Below, piece by piece: positions 53,538 through 63,200 of a stretch of DNA of 64,000 nt. Origin of the DNA: Colwellia psychrerythraea (GTDB taxonomy: Bacteria; Pseudomonadota; Gammaproteobacteria; Enterobacterales; Alteromonadaceae); assembly GCF_000764185.1 (NCBI RefSeq), contig NZ_JQEC01000071.1, positions 1 through 64,000 on the forward strand. Direction: 5' to 3'. How positions within the stretch are numbered: the stretch's first letter is position 1; every line of letters starts with the position of its first letter. Made by a program: the position numbers and the translations under genes. The notes under the pieces were generated by a model. The model saw only the letters and a program-made list of their open reading frames with translations. It was not told the DNA's origin and did not search any database.

Positions 53538-55109
53538 ATGGACTTTATCTGGATACTTTTCGCTTTTATCTGCGGCTTAGCGGCAAAAACAATTCTATTA
53601 CCCCCTTCAATTGGTTTCTTAGCCGCTGGATTTATTCTAAACATAGCCGGGTATCAAGCGGATGAAAGCTTAAGTTTATTAAGCGATCTTGGTATTACCA
53701 TCATGTTATTTACCATTGGTTTGAAGCTCAACGTAAAAAATCTTTTTAAAACAGAAGTTTGGTTAGGCTGCTCTTTACATACTCTATTATGGATAGTTGT
53801 TACCGTAACATTTGTTAAGTTACTGGCCTTTATGTCTGTGAGTTACTTTAGTGATTTAGATTTAATGACAGCGGCTTTAATCGCTTTTGCTTTAAGTTTT
53901 AGCAGCACCGTCTGCGTGATTAAATTACTAGAAGAAAATGGTGAAATGCGAACTCGCCACGGTAAGTTAGCCGTCAGTATTTTGGTTATTCAAGATATTA
54001 TTGCTGTTGCTTTTTTAGTTGTCGCTACAGGTAAAATACCGTCAGTTTGGGCATTTTCATTATTTGGCTTATTTCTAATAAAGCCCCTTATTAATAGACT
54101 TATTAGTCATGTTGGCCACGGTGAGTTAATTCCTTTAATGGGTTTCTTCTTGGCTTTAGGTAGTTATGAGTTATTTGAATTAGTGAATATCAAAGGCGAT
54201 TTAGGCGCCTTGCTTGTTGGTATGTTCTTGGCTTCGCACATTAAAGCGACTGAAATTAATAAAGCCTTAATGAGTTTTAAAGACATTTTTTTAATCGGTT
54301 TCTTTTTATCCATAGGCTTTACCGCTATACCAACATTAGAGATGTTAGGGTTAGCGAGTTTACTAGTCTTATTAATCCCTATTAAATTTATGATGTTCTA
54401 TGGAATTTTCAGTTTATTAAAAATGCGTTGTCGTAGTGCATTTCTCGGCGCTTTATCGTTAAGTAATTTCAGTGAGTTTGGTTTAATTGTTGGCGCGCTG
54501 AGTGTAACTGCTGGCTGGCTAAGTAATGATTGGCTGGTGATCTTAGCGTTAAGCGTAGCCATTTCATTTATTTTAACCAATGTCATTTATCGATTTGCCC
54601 ATACACTTTTCGCTAAACATAGAGGTTTTTTATCTCGCTTTGAGCGCCAAATCAAACTTGCAGAGGATAGCTTTTGTCAACCTTGTCAGCGACCTATCGT
54701 TATAGTCGGTATGGGAAGAGTTGGTATGGGAGCTTATCAAGCCATTAATAGCCATAGTACTAACCCTGCGTGGGGCTTAGATGCCGATAAAGAAAAAATA
54801 ACATGGTTAACCAGCAAAGGAGTGGAAGCCTATTATGGTGATGCTGAAGATATTCACTTTTGGGAGAGTATCGATGTTTCGCAACTCGAATTAGTGTTAC
54901 TCGCCCTGCCTTCAGTACAAGATGCCATTAGCATTACAACACAGCTAAATGCAGCTAATTATAAAGGTAAAATTGCAGCAGTAGCACGTTACGATGATGA
55001 GCGTTTACAACTTGAAGAATTCGGCATTGATAAAGTATTTAACTTTTATACTGAAGCGGGAGTTGGTTTTGCTGAGGAAAGCTTAGCTTTATTACCCAAA
55101 ACGGCGTAA
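53538..55109 (+). CDS. CPA2 cation:proton antiporter with RCK domain
   Basis: 523 aa with about 11-12 membrane segments (Na+/H+ exchanger fold: LSDLGITIMLFTIGLKLNVKNL; AFALSFSSTVCVIKLLEENGE) and a C-terminal Rossmann-like RCK_N domain (IVIVGMGRVGMGAYQAI) that binds nucleotide. It resembles YbaL/KefB-type potassium or sodium efflux systems; the exact ion cannot be told. It is a single gene, with 280 bp free upstream. Confidence 0.9.
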   Translation: MDFIWILFAFICGLAAKTILLPPSIGFLAAGFILNIAGYQADESLSLLSDLGITIMLFTIGLKLNVKNLFKTEVWLGCSLHTLLWIVVTVTFVKLLAFMSVSYFSDLDLMTAALIAFALSFSSTVCVIKLLEENGEMRTRHGKLAVSILVIQDIIAVAFLVVATGKIPSVWAFSLFGLFLIKPLINRLISHVGHGELIPLMGFFLALGSYELFELVNIKGDLGALLVGMFLASHIKATEINKALMSFKDIFLIGFFLSIGFTAIPTLEMLGLASLLVLLIPIKFMMFYGIFSLLKMRCRSAFLGALSLSNFSEFGLIVGALSVTAGWLSNDWLVILALSVAISFILTNVIYRFAHTLFAKHRGFLSRFERQIKLAEDSFCQPCQRPIVIVGMGRVGMGAYQAINSHSTNPAWGLDADKEKITWLTSKGVEAYYGDAEDIHFWESIDVSQLELVLLALPSVQDAISITTQLNAANYKGKIAAVARYDDERLQLEEFGIDKVFNFYTEAGVGFAEESLALLPKTA

Positions 55110-55395
55110 AAGTAGCTCAACCTTGGTAGCCGATGACTTTTGTTGTGTTGTGATAATCAACGATGAATATCGTAATTTATGATGCAAATAAGTTTATTAA
55201 TGAGTAATGAATTGATCTGTGAAAAACCTGTGTAAAAGGTGTGAAAAAGCAGTGCTACGGCTGTTAATAAAAACCACTTCGAAAGCACAATTACAGAGTA
55301 AAAAACAAGCTAACTTATTGTATTAATAACAGATATAAAATAATAAAAAAAACATTCGCTATTTAAAAAACTTACACTACACTTAATTACACAAG

Positions 55396-55567
55396 CTTAG
55401 CAAGAAGTAAAGTTTTTCTTGCTAAGGTGTTAGTAAACAGGATGATAAACCCTAGTTTATTTTTGTTTTTGTTTTTATCTTATTTACCAGATAATGGTTA
55501 ATTAGCGCACGGCTCAAACCCCTTGAGCCAATCCTTGAGCCCAAACATATGTTTGGGCATTTTTTTA
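55396..55567 (+). ncRNA. Candidate structured small RNA
   Basis: A perfect 11-bp stem CTTAGCAAGAA / TTCTTGCTAAG with a 9-base loop (55396-55426) is followed by GGCTCAA / TTGAGCC (55511-55529) and then a terminator. No plus-strand gene follows, so it is not an obvious leader. The antiporter stop is about 290 bp away, so it could be a long 3' UTR or an independent small RNA. Confidence 0.4.
55539..55567 (+). terminator. Rho-independent terminator, plus strand
   Basis: A perfect palindrome GCCCAAACATATGTTTGGGC (55539-55558) is followed by A and a T run. The T tract is only on the plus strand, so it ends a transcript from the left. Confidence 0.85.
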
Positions 55568-55603
55568 GCTAAAATTAACTAAAAAAGTGTCATTACCCAT
55601 CCC

Positions 55604-56371
55604 TTATAACTTAAAAAGGCGATTAAAATTATCGCTAGAAAGCTTCGCTATCTGTTCTACCGATTGCCCTCGAATACTCGCCAAGTGTTTAGCTACTTCA
55701 ACCACAAAAGCGGGTTGGTTTTCTTTACCGCGGTGAGGTACTGGTGCCAGATAAGGTGCATCAGTTTCAATTAAAAATTTATCATCGGGTACTAATGCGG
55801 CGACTTCTCTTAATGCTGTAGCATTTTTAAAAGTCACTATCCCTGAAAATGAAATATAAAAGCCAAGTGCTATCGCTTGCTCAGCCATCTCCCAACTTTC
55901 AGTAAAGCAATGCAGAATGCCACCTACCTGCTCTGCCCCCTCACTACGCAGTAATGTTAAAGTATCTTCTTGCGCTGCTCGGGTATGAATAATAAGTGGT
56001 TTATTCAATGCTTTAGCAACCTGAATATGTTTTTTAAATGAATCGAGTTGCAGTGCTTTTGTTTCAGGCGCGTAATGATAATCTAGCCCTGTTTCACCAA
56101 TAGCAATAACACGTTCATCTTTACTCAGTGCTAATAACTGCTCAGGCACTATTTCGTCTTCTTGATTTAATGGATGAGCCCCACAGGTAAGATAAACATT
56201 GTTATAATGAGCCGTTTTTTCGGCCATTTCAGGAAAGTCAGCCAATGTTACGCTAACACAAAGGAGTTTATCTACTTTAGCTACGGCTGCATTCTGGATA
56301 ACATTATCCAAATTGTTATCATATAGAGATAAATTAAGGCGATCTAAATGGCAATGAGAATCTATAAACAA
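55604..56371 (-). CDS. ycfH: TatD-family metal-dependent hydrolase
   Basis: 255-aa TIM-barrel hydrolase. Metal ligands: DSHCHLDRL (His pair), GETGLDYHY (Glu), IHTRAAQED and HCFTESW (His), and ETDAPYLAPVPHRG (Asp). TatD/YcfH enzymes act as deoxyribonucleases or D-aminoacyl tRNA hydrolases in vitro. The order after holB and pilZ is conserved. Confidence 0.93.
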   Translation of the reverse strand: MFIDSHCHLDRLNLSLYDNNLDNVIQNAAVAKVDKLLCVSVTLADFPEMAEKTAHYNNVYLTCGAHPLNQEDEIVPEQLLALSKDERVIAIGETGLDYHYAPETKALQLDSFKKHIQVAKALNKPLIIHTRAAQEDTLTLLRSEGAEQVGGILHCFTESWEMAEQAIALGFYISFSGIVTFKNATALREVAALVPDDKFLIETDAPYLAPVPHRGKENQPAFVVEVAKHLASIRGQSVEQIAKLSSDNFNRLFKL

Positions 56372-56451
56372 CGAGGAACTCCTGTGTTTTAAAAGGTTTA
56401 GTTATGATTTTAATTTTTGTCATTTACTTATATTATGACAAAGAAACCAAA

Positions 56452-56778
56452 TTACATGGTTAAGGTTGGCTCTGAAGAGTTTAAGTGTCGAGCAATTATT
56501 TGCTCAATTTGATGGCGAACCTTTTCAGGGTCTTTAACAAAAGTAACACCAACACCTGGGGGAGTACCGTTTTGTGCGCCAATAGGGGTCAACCAACACA
56601 CTTCACCTTGAACCGTTGATTCTTCCAACGCATCTGGTAATAGTATATGTAATTCAACTTCATCGCCTAGTTCATACTGGCGTGGTGTACGGACAAAAAC
56701 ACCACCTTCCTTAAGGAAAGGCATAAAACCAAGATATAAATCACGCTCTGAATGAAACTCTACATTTAATGGAACCAA
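56452..56778 (-). CDS. pilZ: PilZ-domain protein, TTG start
   Basis: 108 aa, similar to type IV pilus PilZ: LYLGFMPFLKEGGVFVRTPRQYELGDEVEL, VCWLTPIGAQNGTPPGVGVTF. The N-terminal RxxxR that binds c-di-GMP in other PilZ domains is not seen, as in true PilZ. The start is TTG (56778) with AGGAGAGCAAC upstream. It lies between holB and tatD, its usual place. Confidence 0.93.
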   Translation of the reverse strand: MVPLNVEFHSERDLYLGFMPFLKEGGVFVRTPRQYELGDEVELHILLPDALEESTVQGEVCWLTPIGAQNGTPPGVGVTFVKDPEKVRHQIEQIIARHLNSSEPTLTM

Positions 56779-56787
56779 GTTGCTCTC

Positions 56788-57789
56788 CTATGTCGATGGT
56801 CTAACGATATCATTTATCGTCATAAGTAGCTGTTCACCGACAAATTGTCGGTTAGTTTGCGTATAAGACTTTATCAGTTTATGACTACTGATGATAGCTT
56901 GATATACTTGATTAAGTAACTGTACAGGAATTTTTTGATGTGCCACTGCTTCAGCCTTATTACTGTCACTGGTAAGATAGCTTTGTCTGACAAGGTTACA
57001 AATTATTTTTTCTAACCAACGTAATGCATGTTTATTATCAATGAGTTGACTAAGTACTTTACTCTCACTTTGACCATATGCTAAATAGTCTAAAAAATAT
57101 TCATTAAAGTCTTGAAACTCTTGAAAAATCACTTCATCAGTTAATTCTGGCAATTGGGATAAGTTAATAAAAGCAGTGGAGTTGACTGTAATTACGTTAT
57201 TTTCAGCATTCGATAACAATAGTTGATTATTGGATGATATTTTAAGTTGGGCTAGTAGCGCCGCACCAACCATAGGTCGAATAGCATACACTGCACACCG
57301 ACTAACAATAGTAGGTAATAAACACTCAAGGTCATCGGTAATTAAAACAATATAACTGTTCGCGCTTGGCTCTTCTAATGTCTTTAATAAAGCGTTGGCA
57401 GCAGCAATAGTCATTAGTTGGCCTTGCGGTATTAATATGGTTTTCACTAGACCAAGGTGTGCTGTTTTTTCTAAAAAAGCATTACCGCGGCGAATATCAT
57501 CAACCCCTAAGGTTTTATTCTCACTGGTAAGTAATAAGTGATCTGGGTGACTACCGCTGTTTTTTAGCAAGCAGGCTTTACATTGCCCACAAGCTTGACT
57601 AATACTGCCTTCATCAACTGAATCATTTGTTGCTATAGGCTGTTGGCATATTAATAACTCAATTAGCCACTTTGCCAAAGCGTCTTTACCCGTGCCAGCT
57701 ATACCTTGCAATATAATCGCATGAGCCAAGGTGTTTTGCTGATATTGTCGGCTTAATTGTACCTGCTTTTCGCGGCAAATCGGTAACAT
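56788..57789 (-). CDS. holB: DNA polymerase III subunit delta'
   Basis: 333-aa clamp-loader subunit. P-loop-like GIAGTGKDALAKWL, zinc module with four Cys (CGQCKACLLKNSGSHPDH and CQQP upstream) and NALLKTLEEPSANSYIVLITDD. The SRC motif (VSRCAVY) is present. It is 9 bp after tmk, as in E. coli. Confidence 0.93.
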   Translation of the reverse strand: MLPICREKQVQLSRQYQQNTLAHAIILQGIAGTGKDALAKWLIELLICQQPIATNDSVDEGSISQACGQCKACLLKNSGSHPDHLLLTSENKTLGVDDIRRGNAFLEKTAHLGLVKTILIPQGQLMTIAAANALLKTLEEPSANSYIVLITDDLECLLPTIVSRCAVYAIRPMVGAALLAQLKISSNNQLLLSNAENNVITVNSTAFINLSQLPELTDEVIFQEFQDFNEYFLDYLAYGQSESKVLSQLIDNKHALRWLEKIICNLVRQSYLTSDSNKAEAVAHQKIPVQLLNQVYQAIISSHKLIKSYTQTNRQFVGEQLLMTINDIVRPST

Positions 57790-57798
57790 GTTAACTCT

Positions 57799-58437
57799 CT
57801 AATCCAAGTCTGTTTTCGTGATAAATTCGATCACAGCTTGTTCTATATCTTGATGCACTTGTAACATTGCTTGCGCAGCATCAACTGTCACAATAGATGT
57901 ATCTTGTGCGGCTAACTCACGGTATTTATTATGAACACGAATAAAAAACTCCATCTGCTCTAATTCAATACGATCGAGATCACCTCGTGCTTTAGCACGA
58001 GATAGACCAATATGTGGGTCTATATCTAAATAGAGAGTGATATCAGGACGAAAGCCTTTTAAAGTAATATCAGCAATGGTATTCATAATCTTTTCATCAA
58101 AGCCTCGACCGCCGCCTTGATAGGCACGAGAACTTAAATCATGGCGATCACCAATTACCCACTTCCCTGCGGCTAATGCTGGCAATATTTTGTTGGCAAG
58201 CAATTGACTACGGCTAGCATACATAAGTAACAATTCTGTTTCTACCGTCAGTTTTTCTTGGTGATCAACCGACTTAACCATGTCACGTAAGGATTCAGCC
58301 AAAGGCGTGCCACCTGGCTCTCTGGTATTAACATAGTCAATACCTTGTTTATTTAGAGTATTTTCTATTACTGCGATAGCCGAGGATTTACCAGCACCTT
58401 CCATGCCTTCAATGACAATAAATTTTCCTGTAGACAT
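57799..58437 (-). CDS. tmk: Thymidylate kinase
   Basis: 212 aa. Phosphorylates dTMP. P-loop EGMEGAGKSSA, the TREPGGTPLAE substrate block and DRHDLSSRAYQGGGRGFD lid region are present. It follows mltG closely in the fatty-acid cluster. Confidence 0.96.
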   Translation of the reverse strand: MSTGKFIVIEGMEGAGKSSAIAVIENTLNKQGIDYVNTREPGGTPLAESLRDMVKSVDHQEKLTVETELLLMYASRSQLLANKILPALAAGKWVIGDRHDLSSRAYQGGGRGFDEKIMNTIADITLKGFRPDITLYLDIDPHIGLSRAKARGDLDRIELEQMEFFIRVHNKYRELAAQDTSIVTVDAAQAMLQVHQDIEQAVIEFITKTDLD

Positions 58438-58511
58438 ATTCTTGCTTTTACCTTGGTCAGTTATATTTTAAATTGAATTAATTGTGTAATTTACCAAAAC
58501 GAACAGTCTTG

Positions 58512-59531
58512 TTAATTTTGTTCTGTTCTTTTTTGTCTTTGTTTCTTTAAGTAATCCCTAACAGCGCGATTGTGCTCAGCTAAATTTTTACTAAATACAT
58601 GCTTGCCGTAAGCATTACTAACGAAATAGAAATAATCACTTGTTGCTGGGTGTAAAGTAGCTTTAATCGCTGACAGACCTGACAATGCAATCGGTGTTGG
58701 TGGCAAACCATTTATTCTATAGGTGTTATAAGCGGTTTTTTCTCGTTTATGTGCGCGAGTAATGTCACCTTTATAACGATCCCCCAAACCATAAATGATC
58801 GTCGGATCTGTTTGTAAACGCATTTTCTTTCGCAATCGATTAACAAAAACCGATGATATTAACGGTTGCTCTGCCACATAACTGGTTTCTTTTTCTATTA
58901 TCGAGGCCATAATCAAGGCTTGATAAGGCGTTTTATAGGGTAAGTTATCCGCTCTTTGTTGCCATAATTCATTTAATTGTGCCTGCATATTTGTGTAGGC
59001 GCGTTTTAATAATGTTAAATCTAAAGTATCTGCGGTGAAGGCATAAGTATCTGGAAATAACCAACCTTCTGGGTTTATTGAATCAATCCCCAGCTCTGTT
59101 GCTATTTCAGTAACCGTTTTATCTTGAACACTTTGTTTAATTTGCGGGTGTTCTGCCAGAATAACTAAGGCATCTTTAAAGCGAGTTCCTTCAATAAAAG
59201 TAACTGAAAACTGATACTCTTTACCCTCAACAAGCTGGACTAATAATTGCCCTAAATTTGTGCCTTTAGCGACTAGATAGGTACCCGCTTTAATATTAGC
59301 TTTTTGTGGAAATAATCGACCATAATTTCTCAGCCAAAAGCGCGTAGTTATCCACTGTTTTTGTTCTAATTGCTTAGCAAAAGAACTGATAGAGCTGCCT
59401 GAAGACACTTTTAAAAAGTTATCTTGGACAATGGCTAGCGGTGTAGTCAGAGCTTTATCAAATTGGTAAGCTAAAGTCGCCGCTACGCTAAGCAATGCTA
59501 ACAAAATAAGAAGAATTAGTTTTTTGAGCAC
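58512..59531 (-). CDS. mltG: Endolytic murein transglycosylase MltG
   Basis: 339-aa YceG-like protein with an N-terminal membrane anchor (LILLILLALLSVAATLAY). It cleaves nascent glycan strands. The catalytic glutamate lies in ASIIEKET, and the block PEGWLFPDTYAF and NTYRINGLPPTPIALSG match the family. It lies between pabC and tmk. Confidence 0.95.
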   Translation of the reverse strand: MLKKLILLILLALLSVAATLAYQFDKALTTPLAIVQDNFLKVSSGSSISSFAKQLEQKQWITTRFWLRNYGRLFPQKANIKAGTYLVAKGTNLGQLLVQLVEGKEYQFSVTFIEGTRFKDALVILAEHPQIKQSVQDKTVTEIATELGIDSINPEGWLFPDTYAFTADTLDLTLLKRAYTNMQAQLNELWQQRADNLPYKTPYQALIMASIIEKETSYVAEQPLISSVFVNRLRKKMRLQTDPTIIYGLGDRYKGDITRAHKREKTAYNTYRINGLPPTPIALSGLSAIKATLHPATSDYFYFVSNAYGKHVFSKNLAEHNRAVRDYLKKQRQKRTEQN

Positions 59532-59581
59532 ACCCTGTCCTTTTTAAAAATATATGTGATGGATACCTAGAGATAGATCGG

Positions 59582-60388
59582 TTAGATAAAGCCTTTCATT
59601 TGCTTTTGCATTCGCTGCACATCATCAATTGTTAGTATGCGATTATTGTACGTTTTTACGGGGATAATGCCCATCAAAGAATTACAGATAAACATTGCTT
59701 GTGCTTGTTTAAGCTCAGCTAACTTAGTGTTGCAGATATTAATTTGTGGGTATTTGGCTAAAATAGCCTGCCTAATAATACCATTGACTCCAGAAATTGA
59801 TAAATCCGGGGTGTATAATTGTCCATCTAACCAGTAAAATAAATTAGCACTGATTGCCTCTATGACATTACCTTGGCAATTAGTTACTACTAGGTCATCT
59901 TCAATACGGTCATCAAGCTCAGCCTTTAATAACACTTGTTCGAGTCTATTGAGGTGCTTTAATCCCGCGAGCATTGGGCTAGTCGATAGCTGTTGTTTAC
60001 TATCCCCTAAACTAATGCCATTTTGTGCTAGTTCTTCATAATGGCTGGGGAAATCTGACACTATGATAATGACATTAGTGGCATTTTCACTTAATCCTAC
60101 TCTTGAGTAACCTCTGCCACCACTACCTGCAGTAATCATCACTTTTAAGACCGCAAGCGGATAAGTTGCAGCAACCGCTTGCAATTGTGTAGTTAAGTTT
60201 GCCATTGGTGGCGCTGTAAACTTTAATTGCTGACAACCTAACGTTAATCTTTCAATATGTTTATCGAGTAATATTACTTGGCCATTAACAACCTTTGCCG
60301 TGGTAAATAGTCCATCACCGTAAGCTAAACCGCGTTCGGTTACCGCTATTTCTGTTTGTTGTTGACCATTTATCGAGCAATATTTCAT
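59582..60388 (-). CDS. pabC: Aminodeoxychorismate lyase
   Basis: 268-aa fold-IV PLP enzyme of p-aminobenzoate (folate) synthesis. It begins with RGLAYGDGLFTTAKVVNGQVILLDKHIERL, has HLNRLEQVLLKAELD and ends with the PLP-type SLMGIIPVKTYNNRIL. It lies between fabF and mltG, its usual place. The catalytic lysine is probably in the LKHLNRLEQVL region. Confidence 0.93.
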   Translation of the reverse strand: MKYCSINGQQQTEIAVTERGLAYGDGLFTTAKVVNGQVILLDKHIERLTLGCQQLKFTAPPMANLTTQLQAVAATYPLAVLKVMITAGSGGRGYSRVGLSENATNVIIIVSDFPSHYEELAQNGISLGDSKQQLSTSPMLAGLKHLNRLEQVLLKAELDDRIEDDLVVTNCQGNVIEAISANLFYWLDGQLYTPDLSISGVNGIIRQAILAKYPQINICNTKLAELKQAQAMFICNSLMGIIPVKTYNNRILTIDDVQRMQKQMKGFI

Positions 60389-60425
60389 TGGTTGTCACTA
60401 TATTAATAATTAATATGACATAAAA

Positions 60426-60468
60426 AAGCCTGAAGACTTCCTCAAAGTTGAGGCTAGTATTCAGGCTT
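60426..60468 (-). terminator. Terminator after fabF
   Basis: AAGCCTGAA and TTCAGGCTT pair around an inner CCTCAA/TTGAGG stem; on the minus strand a T run follows. It lies between fabF and pabC. Confidence 0.8.
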
Positions 60469-60513
60469 ACTTATTCTTTTTCAAGTAATTTATATTACTT
60501 TTATGTCGCTACA

Positions 60514-61752
60514 TTATACTTTCTTAAATATTAAGGAGCCGTTAGTACCGCCAAAACCAAAGGAGTTACAAAGCACATACTCAAGTTCAACATCACGCGC
60601 TGCACCGGCAATATAATCTAAATCACAACCCACATCTGGGTTATCTAGGTTTATCGTCGGCGGGACTTGGTTATTCATTAATGCTTGAATACTAAAAATG
60701 GCTTCAACTGAACCTGCCGCACCTAATAAATGTCCGGTCATAGATTTAGTAGAGCCCATCATAACGTTCTTTGCTTCCGCGCCAAAGATAGTTTTAACAG
60801 CATTCGTTTCAGCTATATCGCCCGCAGGTGTAGAAGTACCATGAGCATTGATATAGCCAATTTTGCTGATATCAATTTTTGCATCATTAATAGCATTTTG
60901 CATAGCTCGCGCTGCTCCATCACCATTTTCAGGTGGTGATGTCATGTGATAAGCATCACCGCTCATACCAAAACCCACCAGCTCAGCATAAATTTTTGCG
61001 CCACGTGCTTTAGCATGTTCATATTCTTCGACAACAATAACACCCGCGCCATCACCAAGAACAAAACCATCTCGGTCTTTATCCCAAGGACGCGATGCAG
61101 CCTCTGGATCATCGTTACGACGCGATAAAGCGCGAGCTGCACCAAAACCGCCCATACCCAGGGTAGTAGATGCTTTCTCAGCACCACCTGCAACCATTGC
61201 ATCGGCATCTCCATAAGCAATCATACGCGCTGCATGGCCAATATTATGAACACCACTAGTACATGCAGTGGTGATAGCAATATTTGGACCTTGCAGACCA
61301 AACATAATAGAGATGTGACCTGCAATCATATTAATGATGGTAGATGGTACAAAAAATGGCGATAATTTACGTGGATTACCATCAGCTTTTAACAACTTAT
61401 TATGGTTTTGTTCAATTAATCCTAGACCGCCAATACCAGAGCCTACAGCAACACCAATACGAGGAGCATTTTGCTCCGTTACTTCCAGACCTGAATCTTT
61501 AAAAGCTTGCACACCAGCAGCAACACCATATTGAATAAAAAGATCCATTTTCTTGGCTTCTTTTCGTTCCATATAGTTTTGAGCATCGAAATCTTTTATT
61601 AAACCAGCAAACTTAGTTGGATAATCTGTGGCATCAAAATGGTCAATATTAGCTATACCACTTTTACCAAGTAGTAAATTTTGCCAAGTTTCTTCTGCGG
61701 TGTTGGCTAAAGGGCTAAGCATACCCATACCAGTAACTACTACACGTCTCAT
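60514..61752 (-). CDS. fabF: Beta-ketoacyl-ACP synthase II
   Basis: 412 aa. Condenses malonyl-ACP with acyl-ACP in fatty-acid elongation. Catalytic Cys164 in TTACTSGVHN, and histidines in NAHGTSTPAGD and TGHLLGAAG. Also governs temperature-dependent unsaturation in E. coli. It follows acpP. Confidence 0.97.
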   Translation of the reverse strand: MRRVVVTGMGMLSPLANTAEETWQNLLLGKSGIANIDHFDATDYPTKFAGLIKDFDAQNYMERKEAKKMDLFIQYGVAAGVQAFKDSGLEVTEQNAPRIGVAVGSGIGGLGLIEQNHNKLLKADGNPRKLSPFFVPSTIINMIAGHISIMFGLQGPNIAITTACTSGVHNIGHAARMIAYGDADAMVAGGAEKASTTLGMGGFGAARALSRRNDDPEAASRPWDKDRDGFVLGDGAGVIVVEEYEHAKARGAKIYAELVGFGMSGDAYHMTSPPENGDGAARAMQNAINDAKIDISKIGYINAHGTSTPAGDIAETNAVKTIFGAEAKNVMMGSTKSMTGHLLGAAGSVEAIFSIQALMNNQVPPTINLDNPDVGCDLDYIAGAARDVELEYVLCNSFGFGGTNGSLIFKKV

Positions 61753-61844
61753 AACAGAGCGGCCTCCGAAAATTAATTTTATTACCCAAATTAAGGCTTA
61801 AATTACCCTTAAATTAAGTATTATCGTCATATTAAAGATAAAAA

Positions 61845-61880
61845 AAAAGCGGTCACTTACAATTAAGTATACCGCTTTTA
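61845..61880 (-). terminator. Terminator or attenuator between acpP and fabF
   Basis: AAAAGCGGT / ACCGCTTTT with an inner ACTTA/TAAGT extension forms a stem; on the minus strand it is followed by a T run. It lies 39 bp past the acpP stop and may reduce readthrough into fabF, raising the acpP to fabF ratio. Confidence 0.8.
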
Positions 61881-61919
61881 TTATTTTACTAAGCCCGATC
61901 AAATCGAACTTATTAACAA

Positions 61920-62153
61920 TTACTGGTTAGCAGTAACGTAATCGATTGCTGCTTGAACTGTAGTGATCTTTTCAGCTTCTTCGTCAGGAATTTCAGTATC
62001 AAATTCTTCTTCTAACGCCATAACTAATTCTACAGTGTCTAATGAGTCAGCACCTAAATCATCAACGAATGATGAATCAATTTTTACTTCTGCTTCACTA
62101 ACACCTAGTTGTTCAACTGTGATTTTTTTTACGCGTTCTTCGATATTACTCAT
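61920..62153 (-). CDS. acpP: Acyl carrier protein
   Basis: 77 aa, acidic. The phosphopantetheine Ser37 is in GADSLDTVELV. The frame is open to 62186, but the ATG at 62153 gives the normal start MSNIEERVKK and has AAAGGAAAAAAA upstream. Confidence 0.97.
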   Translation of the reverse strand: MSNIEERVKKITVEQLGVSEAEVKIDSSFVDDLGADSLDTVELVMALEEEFDTEIPDEEAEKITTVQAAIDYVTANQ

Positions 62154-62312
62154 TTTTTTTCCTTTACTGAAAGTGCATTTTTTCAAATTGTGTGTAGTGT
62201 ATTCGTCAACAGCTCGCCATGCAAGCTTCTAATTCACTTTTTTATCTGGTCTAACCTGTTGAACTATTGAAAAATATTATTAAAAAACAATGTAGGCCAT
62301 AATAAATGTGGC

Positions 62313-63059
62313 TTACACCATGTACATACCACCATTGACATGTATTGTTTCACCCGTCACATAAGCTGCTGCATCTGAGGCTAAAAACGCCACTGTGCTG
62401 GCTATTTCTTCAGGTTTACCTAAACGATTTGCAGGAACTTGAGCGAAAATACCCTCTTTTTGCTCATCAGTTAACGTTTGTGTCATATCAGTATCAATAA
62501 AGCCTGGTGAAACAGTATTTACTGTAATACCGCGAGAAGCAACTTCACGTGCCAACGCTTTTGTAAAGCCTAATAGGCCTGCTTTAGCAGCTGCATAGTT
62601 TACTTGCCCAGCATTACCCATAGTACCTACAACAGAGCCTATATTTATGATTCGACCAGTGCGTTTTTTCATCATAGGACGAATTGCCGCTTTACTGACT
62701 TTAAATACAGAAGTTAAGTTAGTATCAATAATATCCGACCATTCTTCGTCTTTCATTCGCATGAATAAATTATCACGAGTGATGCCAGCATTATTCACTA
62801 AAATATCAATGCTACCATGTGCTTCTTTAATAGCAGCAAACATTGCCTTGATTGATTCATCATTTGTTACATTTAATACTAAACCCATGCCACTGCCATT
62901 ATCTGCAGTTAAATATTCAGCGATGTTATTTGCGCCATTTTCTGATGTCGCTGTGCCAATAACCGTTGCACCAAGTGCTTGTAATTGTACTGCTATAGCT
63001 TTACCTATACCGCGACTTGCGCCAGTAACTAAAGCGACTTTACCTTCTAATGAAAACAT
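62313..63059 (-). CDS. fabG: 3-oxoacyl-ACP reductase FabG
   Basis: 248-aa short-chain dehydrogenase. NADP motif TGASRGIGKAIA; catalytic Ser142, Tyr155, Lys159 (GSVVGTMGNAGQVNYAAAKA). Reduces beta-ketoacyl-ACP. It lies between fabD and acpP. Confidence 0.97.
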   Translation of the reverse strand: MFSLEGKVALVTGASRGIGKAIAVQLQALGATVIGTATSENGANNIAEYLTADNGSGMGLVLNVTNDESIKAMFAAIKEAHGSIDILVNNAGITRDNLFMRMKDEEWSDIIDTNLTSVFKVSKAAIRPMMKKRTGRIINIGSVVGTMGNAGQVNYAAAKAGLLGFTKALAREVASRGITVNTVSPGFIDTDMTQTLTDEQKEGIFAQVPANRLGKPEEIASTVAFLASDAAAYVTGETIHVNGGMYMV

Positions 63060-63200
63060 ATGTATACCTACTATTTTTTGTTTTATAACGCTAACTGGCA
63101 GAACAAGTTAACGAGTTATGTGCATTAATAATATTTTGCTAATACCTGACACTTATTGCATCAATATTTAGCAACGATTTAAAATTAACTGTTTTGTTAT

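Larger units (their letters stand above)
55110..55603. other. 494-bp intergenic region with a multi-hairpin segment
   Basis: No credible ORF. The left part is AT-rich; the right part holds three hairpins ending in a Rho-independent terminator (separate entries). tatD converges on it from the right. Confidence 0.6.

Noticed and set aside
55511..55558. Palindromes as ends of an insertion sequence
   Set aside because: No transposase or flanking duplication is present and the last palindrome has a T tract, so a terminator fits better.
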